Source: Pseudomonas cavernicola
Lineage (GTDB): Bacteria > Pseudomonadota > Gammaproteobacteria > Pseudomonadales > Pseudomonadaceae
Direction: 5' to 3'
Assembly (NCBI RefSeq): GCF_003596405.1
Contig: NZ_QYUR01000002.1
Span: 2,806,501 to 2,870,500 of the forward strand
Length of the DNA: 64,000 bases
The position numbers were made by a program, and so were the translations under genes. A model generated the notes under the pieces. It did not search any database. It was not told where the DNA came from and saw nothing but the letters and a program-made list of their open reading frames with translations. Of this stretch, positions 18,189 through 28,514 are shown piece after piece; positions within the stretch are counted from its first letter, which is position 1, and every line of letters starts with the position of its first letter.

Positions 18189-20582
18189 ATGAACGATCAG
18201 CACATTACCCCGGATATCGTCGACGACGACACGCGCCCCCACAGCCAGAGCCTGACCCTGCCCGGCCAACGGCTGCCGGAACGACTCTATGTGATCCCCA
18301 TCCACAACCGCCCGTTCTTCCCGGCACAGGTGCTGCCGGTGATCGTCAACCAGCAGCCTTGGGCGGAAACCCTGGCGCGTGTGGTCAAGACCGAGCACAA
18401 GAGCCTGGCGCTGTTCTATATCGACACCCCGCCGACAGATGCCAGCGGCTTCGACCCGGATAACCTGCCCGAGCACGGCACGCTGGTGCGCATCCTCCAT
18501 GCCACCGAGGAAGGCGGAAAGTTGCAGTTTATCGCCCAGGGTCTGACCCGCGTGCGCATCCTCGGCTGGCTCAGCCATAAACCGCCCTACCTGGTGGAGG
18601 TCGAGTACCCGCAAAGCCCGAAGGAATCGAGCGATGAGGTGAAGGCCTACGGCATGGCATTGATCAACGCGATCAAGGAATTGCTGCCCCTCAACCCGCT
18701 GTACAGCGAAGAGCTGAAGAATTACCTCAACCGTTTCAGCCCGAACGACCCCTCGCCGCTGACCGACTTTGCCGCCGCCCTGACCAGCGCACCCGGCGCC
18801 GAGTTGCAGGAAGTACTGGACACCGTGCCTATGCTCAAGCGCATGGAGAAGGTGCTGCCGCTGCTGCGCAAAGAGGTGGAAGTGGCACGCCTGCAGGGTG
18901 AGCTGTCGGCCGAGGTCAACCGCACCATCGGCAGGCACCAGCGGGATTTCTTCCTAAAGGAACAGCTCAAGCTGATCCAGCAGGAACTGGGCCTGACCAA
19001 GGACGACCGCAGCGCCGATATCGAGCAATTCGAGCAGCGTCTGGAGGGCAAGACCCTGCCCGAGCAAGCACACAAACGCATCCTTGATGAGCTGAACAAA
19101 CTGACGATCCTCGAAACCGGCTCGCCGGAATACGCCGTCACGCGCAATTACCTGGACTGGGCCACCGTTATTCCCTGGGGCGTTTACGGCCAGGACAAGC
19201 TCGACCTCAAGTACGCGCGCAAAGTGCTAAATCAGCAGCACGCAGGGCTCGACGACATCAAAGAGCGCATCCTCGAGTTCCTCGCCGTCGGCGCCTTCAA
19301 GGGCGAGATTTCTGGCTCCATCGTGCTGCTGGTGGGCCCTCCGGGAGTCGGCAAGACCAGTATCGGCAAATCGATCGCCGAAACCCTTGGCCGTCCGTTC
19401 TATCGCTTCAGCGTCGGCGGTATGCGCGACGAGGCGGAGATCAAGGGCCACCGCCGTACCTACATCGGCGCTCTACCCGGCAAGCTGGTACAGGCGTTAA
19501 AGGACGTCGAAGTGATGAACCCGGTGATCATGCTCGACGAGATCGACAAGCTCGGTGCCAGCCACCAAGGCGACCCAGCCTCGGCGCTGCTGGAGACGCT
19601 CGACCCGGAGCAGAACGGCGAATTCCTCGATCACTACCTGGATCTGCGCCTGGACCTGTCCAAGGTGCTGTTCATCTGCACCGCCAACACCTTGGATTCG
19701 ATCCCCAGCGCGCTGCTCGACCGCATGGAAGTCATCCGCCTGTCCGGCTACATCGCCGAGGAAAAACTCGCCATCGCCAAGCGCCACCTGTGGCCCAAGC
19801 AACTGATGAAAGCCGGGGTGCCGAAACAGCGTCTGGCGATCAGCGACAGCGCGCTGCGGGCGCTGATCGAAGGCTACGCTCGCGAGGCAGGCGTGCGTCA
19901 CCTGGAGAAACAACTGGGCAAACTGGTGCGCAAGGCGGTGGTCACGTTGTTGGAACAGCCTGATGCGAAGCTGAAGATTGGCCCGAAGGACCTTGAGGGC
20001 TACCTCGGCATGCCGGTGTTTCGCAACGAGCAGGTGCTCTCCGGCGTCGGTGTGCTCACCGGTCTGGCCTGGACCAGCCTGGGCGGCGCCACCTTGCCGA
20101 TCGAGGCCACGCGCATTCACACGCTGAACCGCGGCTTCAAGCTCACAGGCCAGCTCGGCGAGGTGATGAAGGAGTCGGCCGAGATTGCTTACAGCTACAT
20201 CAGCTCGCACCTGAAGGATTACCAAGGCGACCCGACGTTCTTCGACCAGGCCTTCGTCCACCTGCATGTGCCGGAAGGCGCGACGCCGAAGGACGGCCCC
20301 AGTGCGGGCATAACCATGGCCAGCGCGCTGCTCTCGCTGGCGCGTAACCAGGCGCCGAAGAAAGGCGTGGCGATGACCGGCGAGCTGACCCTCACCGGCC
20401 ATGTCTTGCCGATTGGCGGAGTGCGCGAGAAGGTCATTGCGGCGCGGCGGCAAAAAATCTTCGAGCTGATCCTGCCGGAAGCCAACCGTGGCGACTTTAC
20501 CGAGCTGCCGGACTACCTCAAGGAAGGCCTGACCGTGCACTTCGCCAAGCGCTATGCGGATGTGGCCAAGGTGCTGTTCTGA
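18189..20582 (+). CDS. asrA: AsrA, Lon-type ATP-dependent serine protease
   Basis: A 797-aa cytosolic AAA+ protease of the Lon family: N-terminal substrate-binding domain (about 30-230), ATPase with Walker A GPPGVGKT at 383-390 and sensor/arginine regions, and a protease domain with the Ser-Lys dyad S705 (DGPSAGI) and K748 (GGVREKVIAARR). Location next to pruR and the chagasin-like gene matches PA0779 (AsrA), a second Lon linked to aminoglycoside and heat stress, rather than the clpX-linked canonical lon. Start at 18189 has AAGG upstream. Conserved catalytic residues are all present. Confidence 0.9.
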   Translation: MNDQHITPDIVDDDTRPHSQSLTLPGQRLPERLYVIPIHNRPFFPAQVLPVIVNQQPWAETLARVVKTEHKSLALFYIDTPPTDASGFDPDNLPEHGTLVRILHATEEGGKLQFIAQGLTRVRILGWLSHKPPYLVEVEYPQSPKESSDEVKAYGMALINAIKELLPLNPLYSEELKNYLNRFSPNDPSPLTDFAAALTSAPGAELQEVLDTVPMLKRMEKVLPLLRKEVEVARLQGELSAEVNRTIGRHQRDFFLKEQLKLIQQELGLTKDDRSADIEQFEQRLEGKTLPEQAHKRILDELNKLTILETGSPEYAVTRNYLDWATVIPWGVYGQDKLDLKYARKVLNQQHAGLDDIKERILEFLAVGAFKGEISGSIVLLVGPPGVGKTSIGKSIAETLGRPFYRFSVGGMRDEAEIKGHRRTYIGALPGKLVQALKDVEVMNPVIMLDEIDKLGASHQGDPASALLETLDPEQNGEFLDHYLDLRLDLSKVLFICTANTLDSIPSALLDRMEVIRLSGYIAEEKLAIAKRHLWPKQLMKAGVPKQRLAISDSALRALIEGYAREAGVRHLEKQLGKLVRKAVVTLLEQPDAKLKIGPKDLEGYLGMPVFRNEQVLSGVGVLTGLAWTSLGGATLPIEATRIHTLNRGFKLTGQLGEVMKESAEIAYSYISSHLKDYQGDPTFFDQAFVHLHVPEGATPKDGPSAGITMASALLSLARNQAPKKGVAMTGELTLTGHVLPIGGVREKVIAARRQKIFELILPEANRGDFTELPDYLKEGLTVHFAKRYADVAKVLF

Positions 20583-20598
20583 TCGTAACGGCAGGTTT

Positions 20599-20672
20599 GT
20601 AGCCCGGCTAAACGTACGACGGGGGTCATCCAGGGTTGGATTCCGGGCAACCCGCCGCACGATCCAGGCTAC
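20599..20672. repeat. GTAGCC hairpin element after asrA
   Basis: A 74-bp element bounded by GTAGCCCGG and the near-complementary CCAGGCTAC, of the kind scattered in Pseudomonas intergenic DNA. It fills most of the 149-bp gap before the inhibitor gene and carries no T-run. Confidence 0.55.
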
Positions 20673-20731
20673 GAATGTTCAGTGCCTTGAGGTTATGCTG
20701 GCGGCCAGTGTTAGACTGACAGGAACTGTTT

Positions 20732-21130
20732 ATGACTGCTGCCCGCCTGCTCTTACCCCTCACTCTCAGTCTGCTCGCCGCCTGCGCGCAGCAGCAGCCA
20801 AGCAACGTCACGCTGCAACAGAGCCAGCAGGACGAATGCCCGCTGGACCTACACAGCGGACAACAGCTGACCCTCACCCTGGCCAGCAATCCCACCACTG
20901 GTTTCCGTTGGGAAGTGAAGGACGCCGCGCCTGGCGTGCTGCGCAGCCTGGGCCCTGAGGTCTACAGCAATCCGGAAGACGCCGGCCTGGTCGGCAGTGC
21001 CGGACAGTCAACCTGGCGCTTCCAGGCCACCAACCCGGGCGACGGGCGCTTGCTGCTGCTCTACCACCGCCCCTGGGAAGTGGATGTCGCACCGGCCAAG
21101 ACCTTCGACTGCCACATCAGCGTGAAATAA
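20732..21130 (+). CDS. icp: Chagasin-family (I42) cysteine peptidase inhibitor lipoprotein
   Basis: A 132-aa secreted lipoprotein. The signal peptide ends in a lipobox LLAAC with C18 as lipid site. The chagasin fold loops that plug papain-type active sites are visible: NPTTGF at 53-58, a Gly-rich GSAGQSTWRF loop at 88-97 and RPW at 113-115 (YHRPWE). In P. aeruginosa the equivalent (PA0778) also follows asrA. Family members inhibit cysteine, not serine, peptidases, so a direct link to AsrA protease is not implied. It has its own space upstream (repeat at 20599). Confidence 0.88.
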   Translation: MTAARLLLPLTLSLLAACAQQQPSNVTLQQSQQDECPLDLHSGQQLTLTLASNPTTGFRWEVKDAAPGVLRSLGPEVYSNPEDAGLVGSAGQSTWRFQATNPGDGRLLLLYHRPWEVDVAPAKTFDCHISVK

Positions 21131-21137
21131 AGAGTTC

Positions 21138-21240
21138 TGTACCTGTTAAATGCTCAGCCGGGCTGTAGCTCTTCGTAGGAGTGAGCTCTGCTCGCGAAAG
21201 CCCATCACGCCAAAGCATTGCGGACGAGAGACAGCCTGTA
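21138..21240. repeat. GTAGGAGTGAGC repeat with extended flank
   Basis: A hairpin-forming element (CGTAGGAGTGAGCTCTGCTCGCGA ... GCCTGTAGG) whose left flank (CTGTACCTGTTAAATG) and core resemble 49326-49423. It is the first of three elements packed in the 504-bp gap 21131-21634, which otherwise contains no gene. Confidence 0.55.
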
Positions 21241-21361
21241 GGTTAGAGCTGAACGCAGTGATGCCCCCCCCCCACGCGACTCCCCGTGCTCGGTCTCGCG
21301 CTTGGCAGTCCGGCCTTGTAGACCGGTTGTTGGGCATCGCCTACGGCTCAGCAGCAACCTA
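21238..21361. repeat. GTAGGTTGG palindromic repeat, copy 2 (with poly-C)
   Basis: Ends GTAGGTTAGAGCTGA and CTCAGCAGCAACCTAG. Internally a run of ten C (21264-21273) replaces the CCCAACAAGGAGTCGCC segment seen in other copies. Confidence 0.75.
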
Positions 21362-21399
21362 GGGTTTTTGCGCAGCCTCCCAGACAAAACGGCGGTCCC

Positions 21400-21531
21400 G
21401 TAGGTTAGCGCTGAACGCAGTGATGCCCAACAAGGAGTCGCCCCGCGACTCCCGGCGCTCGGCAGCCTACGTGAAAGCCCGGCCCTGCTGGCCGGTTGTT
21501 GGGCATCGCCTACGGCTCAGCGCCAGCCTAC
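21400..21531. repeat. GTAGGTTGG palindromic repeat, copy 3
   Basis: A full 132-bp copy, ends GTAGGTTAGCGCTGA and TCAGCGCCAGCCTAC, 38 bp after copy 2 in the same orientation, giving a two-unit array ahead of the YhhN gene. Confidence 0.8.
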
Positions 21532-21634
21532 GCCTTGCACGGCGCGATTTGAGCCTGCACCTGACGCGTGTCGCCTGTGGTTCGACGCCATGGCCGGGCA
21601 TAGTCGCCACTCAAGCAACCGTTGAGGATCGAAT

Positions 21635-22273
21635 ATGCGATGGCTGATAGTGGCGTTGATCGGTGCACTGGCCTTTCTCTATGGGCGGGCAAGCGACTGG
21701 GCGCAACCCTGCCTGCTGGCTAAACCTATCCCGGTGATCGCCTTGCTGCTCTGGCTGCGTAGTGCGCCAGCGGGTCTCTATCGACGCTGGATCAGCCTCG
21801 GCCTATTGTGCTCCCTGGCTGGCGATATGCTGCTGGAATGGCCGGCCGACCTCTTCGTCTTCGGCCTTGGCGCTTTCCTGCTGGGTCACTTGGCCTACCT
21901 GTTCGCCTACCTGGGCGACAGCCGTCGCCTCGCGCCGGCGGCCCTGCTCCTCGCCGCGGCGGCAGGTGCCGGCATGTTCACCACGCTCGCCAGCAGCGGC
22001 CTCGGCCCGCTGCTGATCCCCGTAGCGGTGTATGCCCTGGCCATCAGCGCGATGCTCTGGCGCGCCCTGGCGCGGATCGGCACGCCAGGCGTGAGTAGCA
22101 CCTCGGCTTGGCTTGCGGCCGGGGGTGCGGCACTGTTTGTGCTGTCCGACAGTCTGATCGGAATCAACCGTTTTGTTACACCTTTTGTCACCGCGCCGTA
22201 CGCCATCATCCTCAGCTATTGGCTGGGTCAGTGGGGCATCGCTGCCTCGGCGATTCACCGTCTGCCGCGTTGA
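21635..22273 (+). CDS. Lysoplasmalogenase-like YhhN-family membrane protein
   Basis: A 212-aa integral membrane protein with about eight hydrophobic helices, starting MRWLIVALIGALAFLYGRA. The YhhN/TMEM86 family pattern is seen in LCSLAGDMLLEWP (about residues 63-75; the conserved GDxxL) and in VLSDSLIGINRF near residue 168. Eukaryotic TMEM86 cleaves lysoplasmalogen vinyl ethers; the role of bacterial members is uncertain. It is preceded by the repeat array and followed 84 bp later by a lipoprotein gene. Confidence 0.82.
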   Translation: MRWLIVALIGALAFLYGRASDWAQPCLLAKPIPVIALLLWLRSAPAGLYRRWISLGLLCSLAGDMLLEWPADLFVFGLGAFLLGHLAYLFAYLGDSRRLAPAALLLAAAAGAGMFTTLASSGLGPLLIPVAVYALAISAMLWRALARIGTPGVSSTSAWLAAGGAALFVLSDSLIGINRFVTPFVTAPYAIILSYWLGQWGIAASAIHRLPR

Positions 22274-22357
22274 TCTGCCGACTCAAAAATGAAACGGCAG
22301 CCGCTCGTTAAATCGTCTATAGCAAATAGGGAGAGAACTGAAATCAGGGGGAACATC

Positions 22358-22930
22358 ATGAGCGGCGGTCGGTGTAGTACGTTTGTGGTTCTCTCGGCAG
22401 GATTACTGGCTGGCTGCGGTAGCCTGCTGCCGAGCGAGCATGCGGAGACCCTCTCGCCCTTCGGTGATTATACGGATACCGAAATTCGCTTTTCCCAAGC
22501 CGCGCCAGGTAAGACCACTCGCCCTGAGCTGTTCTCCCTGGGATTCGATCCGCTCACCCAAGGCAATGGGCGCATGCTGTCGTTTATCGACGTGCGGCTG
22601 ATGTTCGTCCAACCCAATATACCCTTGTCCTACTTGCCGGACGGCATAGTCAAATGCCTTGAGGCCAAGGATCGCTGCATCGGCTATGCCTTCGAGTTCT
22701 CCAAGACCGATACGCAACGTGTCGGCAGCTTCTGGGCCGACGTGCTCAACTTCAGCAAGAATCGTGCGGTGCAAGGCTGGGCCTTCCGCGCAGTCTTCGT
22801 GCTGGTAGACGACACCCTGGTGCACAAAGTCAGCAGCGGAGAACCGAACATCCGCCGCATTGATTCGAAAAAGAACCCCTTGGGACCGATTCAGGGCGCT
22901 GGCGAGTTCTTTTCCGACCAGTTGAAGTGA
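22358..22930 (+). CDS. Predicted lipoprotein of unknown function
   Basis: A 190-aa protein. The start at 22358 is chosen because it gives a compact signal peptide with lipobox LLAGC (C20) and has a GGGGGA ribosome site, whereas the upstream in-frame start would bury the signal. The mature part has no domain I recognise: it includes a Cys pair (KCLEAKDRC), a segment on apparent sizing of a membrane-proximal domain and a basic C-terminus. The absence of D at the +2 position (G21) predicts outer-membrane sorting. The function is unknown. Confidence 0.75.
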   Translation: MSGGRCSTFVVLSAGLLAGCGSLLPSEHAETLSPFGDYTDTEIRFSQAAPGKTTRPELFSLGFDPLTQGNGRMLSFIDVRLMFVQPNIPLSYLPDGIVKCLEAKDRCIGYAFEFSKTDTQRVGSFWADVLNFSKNRAVQGWAFRAVFVLVDDTLVHKVSSGEPNIRRIDSKKNPLGPIQGAGEFFSDQLK

Positions 22931-22943
22931 TGGTAGTTTGGCT

Positions 22944-23189
22944 AGAAGCTGCTCAAGATCGTCGCGAGCGCAGGTCAGGGCCGCACCCGTTCTCGAAAAT
23001 GCTCCCGGCATTTTTCCTACCTCCCCCATCCATGGGGTCGCCTACGGGTAGCGGCATTCCCCACATCCATGTGGGTCACAAGGCATAACAACAGCAGGCG
23101 AGGACTCGGAGTTTACGAGTTGTAAATGAGCAGTCCGAGCCTGTTTTCAACGCAGCCAGGCCAAGCGCAGCAGATATTGAACAGCTTCT
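22944..23189. repeat. MITE-like inverted-repeat element, copy C
   Basis: A 246-bp copy with ends AGAAGCTGCTCAAGATC and GATATTGAACAGCTTCT, flanked by TA on each side. It contains an extra segment of about 50 bp (TCGAAAATGCTCCCGGCATT and a CCCATCCATGGGG hairpin) missing in copy B. It fills most of the 313-bp gap 22931-23243, ending 54 bp ahead of cmoA; no gene is seen there. Confidence 0.8.
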
Positions 23190-23243
23190 AAGGCCAGTCT
23201 TGGCTAAAATGCCGGCCTCATCGTCATCGCCTTCGGAACCCCC

Positions 23244-23987
23244 GTGAGCAAAGAATCCGACCGCCTCTTCGCACAACCACTACCCCTCGTTCAGGACTTC
23301 GCCTTCAACGAAGCCGTGGTGCGGGTGTTTCCGGACATGATCAAACGCTCCGTACCGGGCTACCCGACCATCGTGGAAAACATCGGAGTGCTCGCGGCAC
23401 AATTCGCCCAGCCGCACAGCGTGCTGTATGACCTCGGCAGCTCGTTGGGCGCGGTCACGCAAGCTCTGCGCCGGCATGTGAAGAGCGAAGATTGCCGGGT
23501 CATCGCGGTCGACAACTCCAGCGCCATGGTCGAACGCTGCAGTGAGTATCTGCACGCGCAAGACTCGATGTTTCAAGAGTTGCTGCCGGTCGAGGTCATC
23601 GAGGCCGATATCCTGCGCCTGGAGTTCCAGCCGGCTTCGCTGGTGGCGCTGAACTTCACCCTGCAATTTATCCAGCCCGCACAACGCTTGCCTCTGCTCA
23701 GCCGGATTCGGCAGGCCCTGTTGCCGGGCGGAGCACTGATCCTCTCGGAAAAATTGCGCTTCAACGATGCCGAAGAACACGCGCTGCTCACCGAACTGCA
23801 TATCGCCTTCAAGCGCGCCAATGGTTACAGCGAGCTGGAAATCGCCCAGAAACGCAGCGCGCTGGAAAACGTGATGCTTCCCGATAGCCTCGAAGAACAC
23901 CGTGAGCGCCTGCTGGCCGCCGGCTTCAGCAAAGTCGTGCCGTGGTTCCAGTGCCTCAACTTTGCCTCACTGATCGCCCTGCCATGA
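23244..23987 (+). CDS. cmoA: CmoA, carboxy-S-adenosyl-L-methionine synthase
   Basis: Makes carboxy-SAM from SAM and prephenate for tRNA wobble uridine modification (cmo5U34). It is 247 aa, standard length, with a GTG start and the SAM site [14 protein letters not shown] at about 61-74 and the acidic strand [14 protein letters not shown]. Its stop overlaps the cmoB start (ATGA), so the two are translationally coupled. A repeat element ends 54 bp upstream, leaving little room for a promoter beyond that. Confidence 0.95.
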   Translation: MSKESDRLFAQPLPLVQDFAFNEAVVRVFPDMIKRSVPGYPTIVENIGVLAAQFAQPHSVLYDLGSSLGAVTQALRRHVKSEDCRVIAVDNSSAMVERCSEYLHAQDSMFQELLPVEVIEADILRLEFQPASLVALNFTLQFIQPAQRLPLLSRIRQALLPGGALILSEKLRFNDAEEHALLTELHIAFKRANGYSELEIAQKRSALENVMLPDSLEEHRERLLAAGFSKVVPWFQCLNFASLIALP

Positions 23988-24943
23988 TTGACCTTGCCCC
24001 CCTCGCCTGCCGTCTGGCGGACAGCCCCTTGGCCAATTGGGCTGCCGGCCTGCAACAACAGCTGGACAGCAAACTGGAGATTGGCCACGGCGACCTCGAG
24101 CGCTGGCAAGGCGCACTGGATGCGTTACCCCCGCTGACGCCGAGCCAGGTCGAACTGCGCGAATGCTTTCAACTGGACAGCGACTGCGATGAAACCAGCC
24201 GCGCGCAGTTGCGTCAGGCGTTGCTTGGTCTATCGCCCTGGCGCAAAGGGCCGTTCGAGTTATTCGGCGTGCATATCGACACCGAATGGCGCTCGGACTG
24301 GAAGTGGGAACGAATCGCGCCGCACCTCAATCTCAGTGGTAAACGCGTGCTCGATGTCGGCTGCGGCAACGGCTATTACCAGTGGCGCATGATCGGCGCC
24401 GGCGCCGAAAGCGTGATCGGCATCGACCCCAACTGGCTGTTCTTCTGCCAGTTCCAGGCGATCCAGCGCTATCTGCCGGAGCTGCCGGTCTGGCACCTGC
24501 CGTTTGCCCTGGAAGAGCTGCCGGAAAAGCTCGAAGGCTTCGACACCGTGTTCTCCATGGGTGTGCTCTACCACCGCCGCTCGCCCATCGACCATCTGCT
24601 GGCGCTGAAAGACTGCCTGGCCAAAGGTGGCGAACTGGTGCTGGAAACGTTGGTGGTGGCCGGCGATGCCCGGCAGGTGCTGGTACCGGAAGACCGCTAT
24701 GCGCAGATGCGCAACGTCTGGTTCCTGCCCTCGGTACCGGCGCTGGAACTGTGGCTGCGCCGTGCCGGCTTCGTCGATGTGCGCTGCGTCGATGTCAGCG
24801 TCACCAGCATCGAGGAGCAACGCAGTACCGAATGGATGCGCTATCAATCCCTACCGGACTTTCTCGACCCCGGCGACCACTCACGCACCCTTGAAGGCTT
24901 GCCCGCGCCAATGCGGGCGGTACTGGTGGCGCGTAAGCCTTGA
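23984..24943 (+). CDS. cmoB: CmoB, tRNA U34 carboxymethyltransferase
   Basis: Transfers the carboxymethyl group from carboxy-SAM to 5-hydroxyuridine-34 of certain tRNAs. It is 319 aa, the usual length, with the nucleotide site [15 protein letters not shown] at about residues 119-133 and the family block [16 protein letters not shown]. The start at 23984 overlaps cmoA by 4 bp and is preferred over an upstream in-frame codon inside cmoA. The C-terminus is convergent with pdxJ, 66 bp away. Confidence 0.95.
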   Translation: MIDLAPLACRLADSPLANWAAGLQQQLDSKLEIGHGDLERWQGALDALPPLTPSQVELRECFQLDSDCDETSRAQLRQALLGLSPWRKGPFELFGVHIDTEWRSDWKWERIAPHLNLSGKRVLDVGCGNGYYQWRMIGAGAESVIGIDPNWLFFCQFQAIQRYLPELPVWHLPFALEELPEKLEGFDTVFSMGVLYHRRSPIDHLLALKDCLAKGGELVLETLVVAGDARQVLVPEDRYAQMRNVWFLPSVPALELWLRRAGFVDVRCVDVSVTSIEEQRSTEWMRYQSLPDFLDPGDHSRTLEGLPAPMRAVLVARKP

Positions 24944-25009
24944 TAAGAATGGATTGATCGCAAGCGACACTCACCTTCCCTCTCACCACCGGAGAGGAGC
25001 CAGGTAGGC

Positions 25010-25756
25010 TCAACCGCGTGCAGCGGCTGCGACGATCAGCTGTTTCATCTCCGCCACGGCCGCTTTAAAACCAACGAACAAGGCGTGCGCAACGAGCGCG
25101 TGGCCGATATTCAGTTCATTGATGCCGGCGATTGCGGCTACTGGCTCAACGTTGTGATAGTGCAGGCCGTGGCCGGCGTTGACGATCAGGCCATGGGCCA
25201 GAGCGCAAGCCACGCCATCGCGTATGCGCGCCAGCTCACGCGCAGCTTCAGCGGGAGTATGGGCATCGGCATAGCGCCCAGTATGTATCTCGATCGCCGG
25301 TGCACCGACCCGCTTGGCCGCTTCGATCTGCCGCTCATCCGCATCGATAAACAACGAAACCTCACTGCCCACGTTACCCAGGCGCTGCACCGCTGCGCGG
25401 ATACGTGCTTCCTGCCCGAGCACATCCAGACCACCCTCGGTGGTCAGCTCGGCACGACTTTCCGGCACCAGGCACACGTGTTCGGCGCGAATGCTCTCGG
25501 CGAAAGCGAGCATTTCTTCGGTTACGCCCATTTCGAAGTTCATCCGCGTCTGCAGGGCGTCCTTCATGATTCGCACGTCACGTTCCTGGATATGCCGACG
25601 ATCTTCACGCAGATGTAGGGTGATGCCATCGGCACCTGCCTCTTCGGCATCCAAGGCCGCCTTCAACGGATCGGGATAGCGGGTGCCGCGGGCTTGGCGC
25701 AGGGTAGCGACGTGGTCGATGTTCACACCCAAAAGAATGCGATTGGCGTCAGTCAC
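25010..25756 (-). CDS. pdxJ: PdxJ, pyridoxine 5'-phosphate synthase
   Basis: Condenses 1-deoxyxylulose-5-phosphate with 3-amino-2-oxopropyl phosphate to give pyridoxine phosphate. It is 248 aa, with the family start [18 protein letters not shown] and the conserved [18 protein letters not shown] (about 37-54) and the phosphate loop [10 protein letters not shown] near 215. It is the last gene of a minus-strand operon and overlaps the end of recO by 8 bp. This order (recO-pdxJ) is the same in many gammaproteobacteria. Confidence 0.97.
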   Translation of the reverse strand: MTDANRILLGVNIDHVATLRQARGTRYPDPLKAALDAEEAGADGITLHLREDRRHIQERDVRIMKDALQTRMNFEMGVTEEMLAFAESIRAEHVCLVPESRAELTTEGGLDVLGQEARIRAAVQRLGNVGSEVSLFIDADERQIEAAKRVGAPAIEIHTGRYADAHTPAEAARELARIRDGVACALAHGLIVNAGHGLHYHNVEPVAAIAGINELNIGHALVAHALFVGFKAAVAEMKQLIVAAAARG

Positions 25757-26447
25757 GGGGTGGCTCCTTCAAGGTCATGAACAACTCGCGGCTGACTAAA
25801 GGTCGGCCGCCTAAATGGGGGGCGAGGGCCTGGCGCATCAAGCGCTTGGCCGCAGCCAAGGCGCCTGGGGCAGACCAATCGGCGTCGGCCATTGCCAGCA
25901 GCTCCGCACCGTGGAACAGGCCCGGTTGCAGCTGCGCCACTGGTTCCAGACCGGCATCCGGCTGCAAACGGTACAGTCCATCCGGCGCAATCGGTTGGCC
26001 GCTGAGATCCTCAGCCAGGGCAAAACCATAACCCAGCTCATCCAGCAGACGCCATTCGAATGCACGCAACAGCGGCTCCAACGGCCGGCCGGCCGCCAGC
26101 GCCGCCAAGGTCGCGCTGTAGTGTTCGAACAGAATGGGATGCGGGTCTTCCGCCGGCAACAGGCGGATCAGCAACTCGTTCAGATAGAGGCCACTGAACA
26201 GGGCATCGCCAAGCAGCCAGCAGGGGATACCGGCGCTGTCCAGGCGGCCAACGTTTTTCAACTCGCCACGGCCGCGGAACTCGACTTCCACTGGAACGAA
26301 AGGCCGCGCCAAGGTCCCAGCCTTACCGCGCGCGCCACGCAATACTGCCCGCAGACGCCCCTGTGGGGTAAGGAAGTCCACCAGCGCGCTGCTTTCGCGG
26401 TAGGCCCGGCTATGCAGGATAAAAGCCGGTTGCGCGCTGCTTAGCAT
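25749..26447 (-). CDS. recO: RecO, recombination mediator protein
   Basis: DNA repair protein of the RecFOR pathway that helps load RecA on SSB-coated DNA. It is 232 aa with an N-terminal OB fold ([20 protein letters not shown] at about 9-28) and a helical C-terminal domain. No zinc-binding Cys cluster is seen, as usual for this branch. It starts 3 bp after the era stop and overlaps pdxJ, so it is part of the rnc-era-recO-pdxJ operon. Confidence 0.94.
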   Translation of the reverse strand: MLSSAQPAFILHSRAYRESSALVDFLTPQGRLRAVLRGARGKAGTLARPFVPVEVEFRGRGELKNVGRLDSAGIPCWLLGDALFSGLYLNELLIRLLPAEDPHPILFEHYSATLAALAAGRPLEPLLRAFEWRLLDELGYGFALAEDLSGQPIAPDGLYRLQPDAGLEPVAQLQPGLFHGAELLAMADADWSAPGALAAAKRLMRQALAPHLGGRPLVSRELFMTLKEPPRD

Positions 26448-26450
26448 GGG

Positions 26451-27345
<895 letters not shown>

Positions 27346-27353
<8 letters not shown>

Positions 27354-28035
27354 GGCCGTTCTCCACGCCGAGGGCAATTAGTGCTGCCGCTGCCGCCACT
27401 TGTTCGGCGATACGACGGCTGGCACCCTGCCCTACGGTCTTGTCATTCAATAAGGTGATCTGGCATTCGACGACAAAGGTTCGGCAGTGCGGCTCGCCCT
27501 GGATATCCACCACCTCATAGCGCGGTAGCTCACAGGCGCGCGACTGGAGGAATTCCTGCAGACGGGTTTTCGGATCTTTGTTGGTGTCCACCAGCGTCAG
27601 GCCATCCAGTTCAGAGGTTAGCCAAGCCAGCACCCGCTGGCGCGCGGCATCCATACCGGCATCCAAGTAAATTGCGCCGATCAGGGCTTCCAGCGCATCG
27701 GCCAAAATCGATTCCCGCCGAAAACCACCACTCTTCAGCTCACCGGAGCCGAGACGCAGATACTCCCCCAGGTCAAAACCGCGAGCCAGTACCGCCAGGG
27801 TCTCACCTTTCACCAGCCGCGCGCGTAAACGCGACAACTGGCCTTCGCGCGCCAGCGGAAAACGCTCGAATAGCGCTTCACCGGCGACGAAGTTGAGAAT
27901 GGCATCCCCGAGAAACTCCAGGCGCTCGTTATTGCGTCCGGCGAAGCTGCGGTGGGTTAGCGCCAGGATCATCAGTTCCTGGTCTTGGAAGGTGTAGCCG
28001 AGCTGACGCTCGAGGCGGCTTAGCGATGCGCTCAC
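27346..28035 (-). CDS. rnc: RNase III
   Basis: Double-strand-specific endoribonuclease for rRNA processing and mRNA turnover, 229 aa. The catalytic signature [12 protein letters not shown] is at about 35-46, with the second metal-ligand region [12 protein letters not shown] near 117-128, and a C-terminal double-stranded RNA-binding domain ([11 protein letters not shown]...[16 protein letters not shown]). It overlaps the upstream DUF4845 gene by 4 bp. Hairpins upstream of that gene may be autoregulatory cleavage sites. Confidence 0.96.
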
Positions 28036-28409
28036 GGCATACGCACGCGGAATTCTTTGTCGAAACGCGCCACCAGATCGAGGTTTTCTATCAGGGCTTC
28101 ACGCTTTTCGTATTTCAGGTGAGCGCGGAACTCGTTGTTCTCAACTTTCACCACGAGTGCCTTTTCCATATCCAAATCCCGGATGCTATTGACCTGCATG
28201 CCTTTGCTGACGTGCGCGTAAAACTCACCAACACTGCGGATCTCTGCGGCTTTATCCGTTTCTACCGAAGTAATGATTTTTTCCAGCGACATGTAGTCCA
28301 GGTAATGCGGAATCATCTTGAACGCCGTGCTGGCAAAGAAAGCCACCACTGCCAACGCCATCAGCCAACCTAGAACCGACAAACCTTTCTGCGAACGCGC
28401 AAATGTCAT
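28032..28409 (-). CDS. DUF4845 membrane-anchored protein
   Basis: A 125-aa protein, equivalent in place to PA0769. After a short basic start (MTFARSQKG) there is one membrane helix at about 12-32 ([21 protein letters not shown]), then a small periplasmic domain. It looks like a pilin-like type II signal-anchor but lacks a clear cleavage site. The ATG at 28409 is chosen with TTGAGG as ribosome site; an upstream TTG is less likely. It lies between lepB and rnc in one operon. The function is unknown. Confidence 0.85.
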   Translation of the reverse strand: MTFARSQKGLSVLGWLMALAVVAFFASTAFKMIPHYLDYMSLEKIITSVETDKAAEIRSVGEFYAHVSKGMQVNSIRDLDMEKALVVKVENNEFRAHLKYEKREALIENLDLVARFDKEFRVRMP

Positions 28410-28448
28410 GATCGACCTCAAATGTCAGTGTTATTGGAATGTCTTAAA

Positions 28449-28499
28449 CCGCACGGGCAAGACTATATATAGCGTGCGGCGCCGTATTGAACAGCGCCG
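28449..28499 (-). promoter_or_regulatory. Hairpins upstream of DUF4845-rnc
   Basis: Two overlapping stems: CCGCACG (28449-28455) with CGTGCGG (28473-28479), around an AT-rich TATATATAG loop, and CGGCGC (28477-28482) with GCGCCG (28494-28499). On the minus strand the TATATA could be a -10. They lie between lepB and the DUF4845-rnc genes, a place where RNase III control is known in other bacteria. Confidence 0.4.
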
Positions 28500-28514
28500 C
28501 AAATATTCGAAAAG

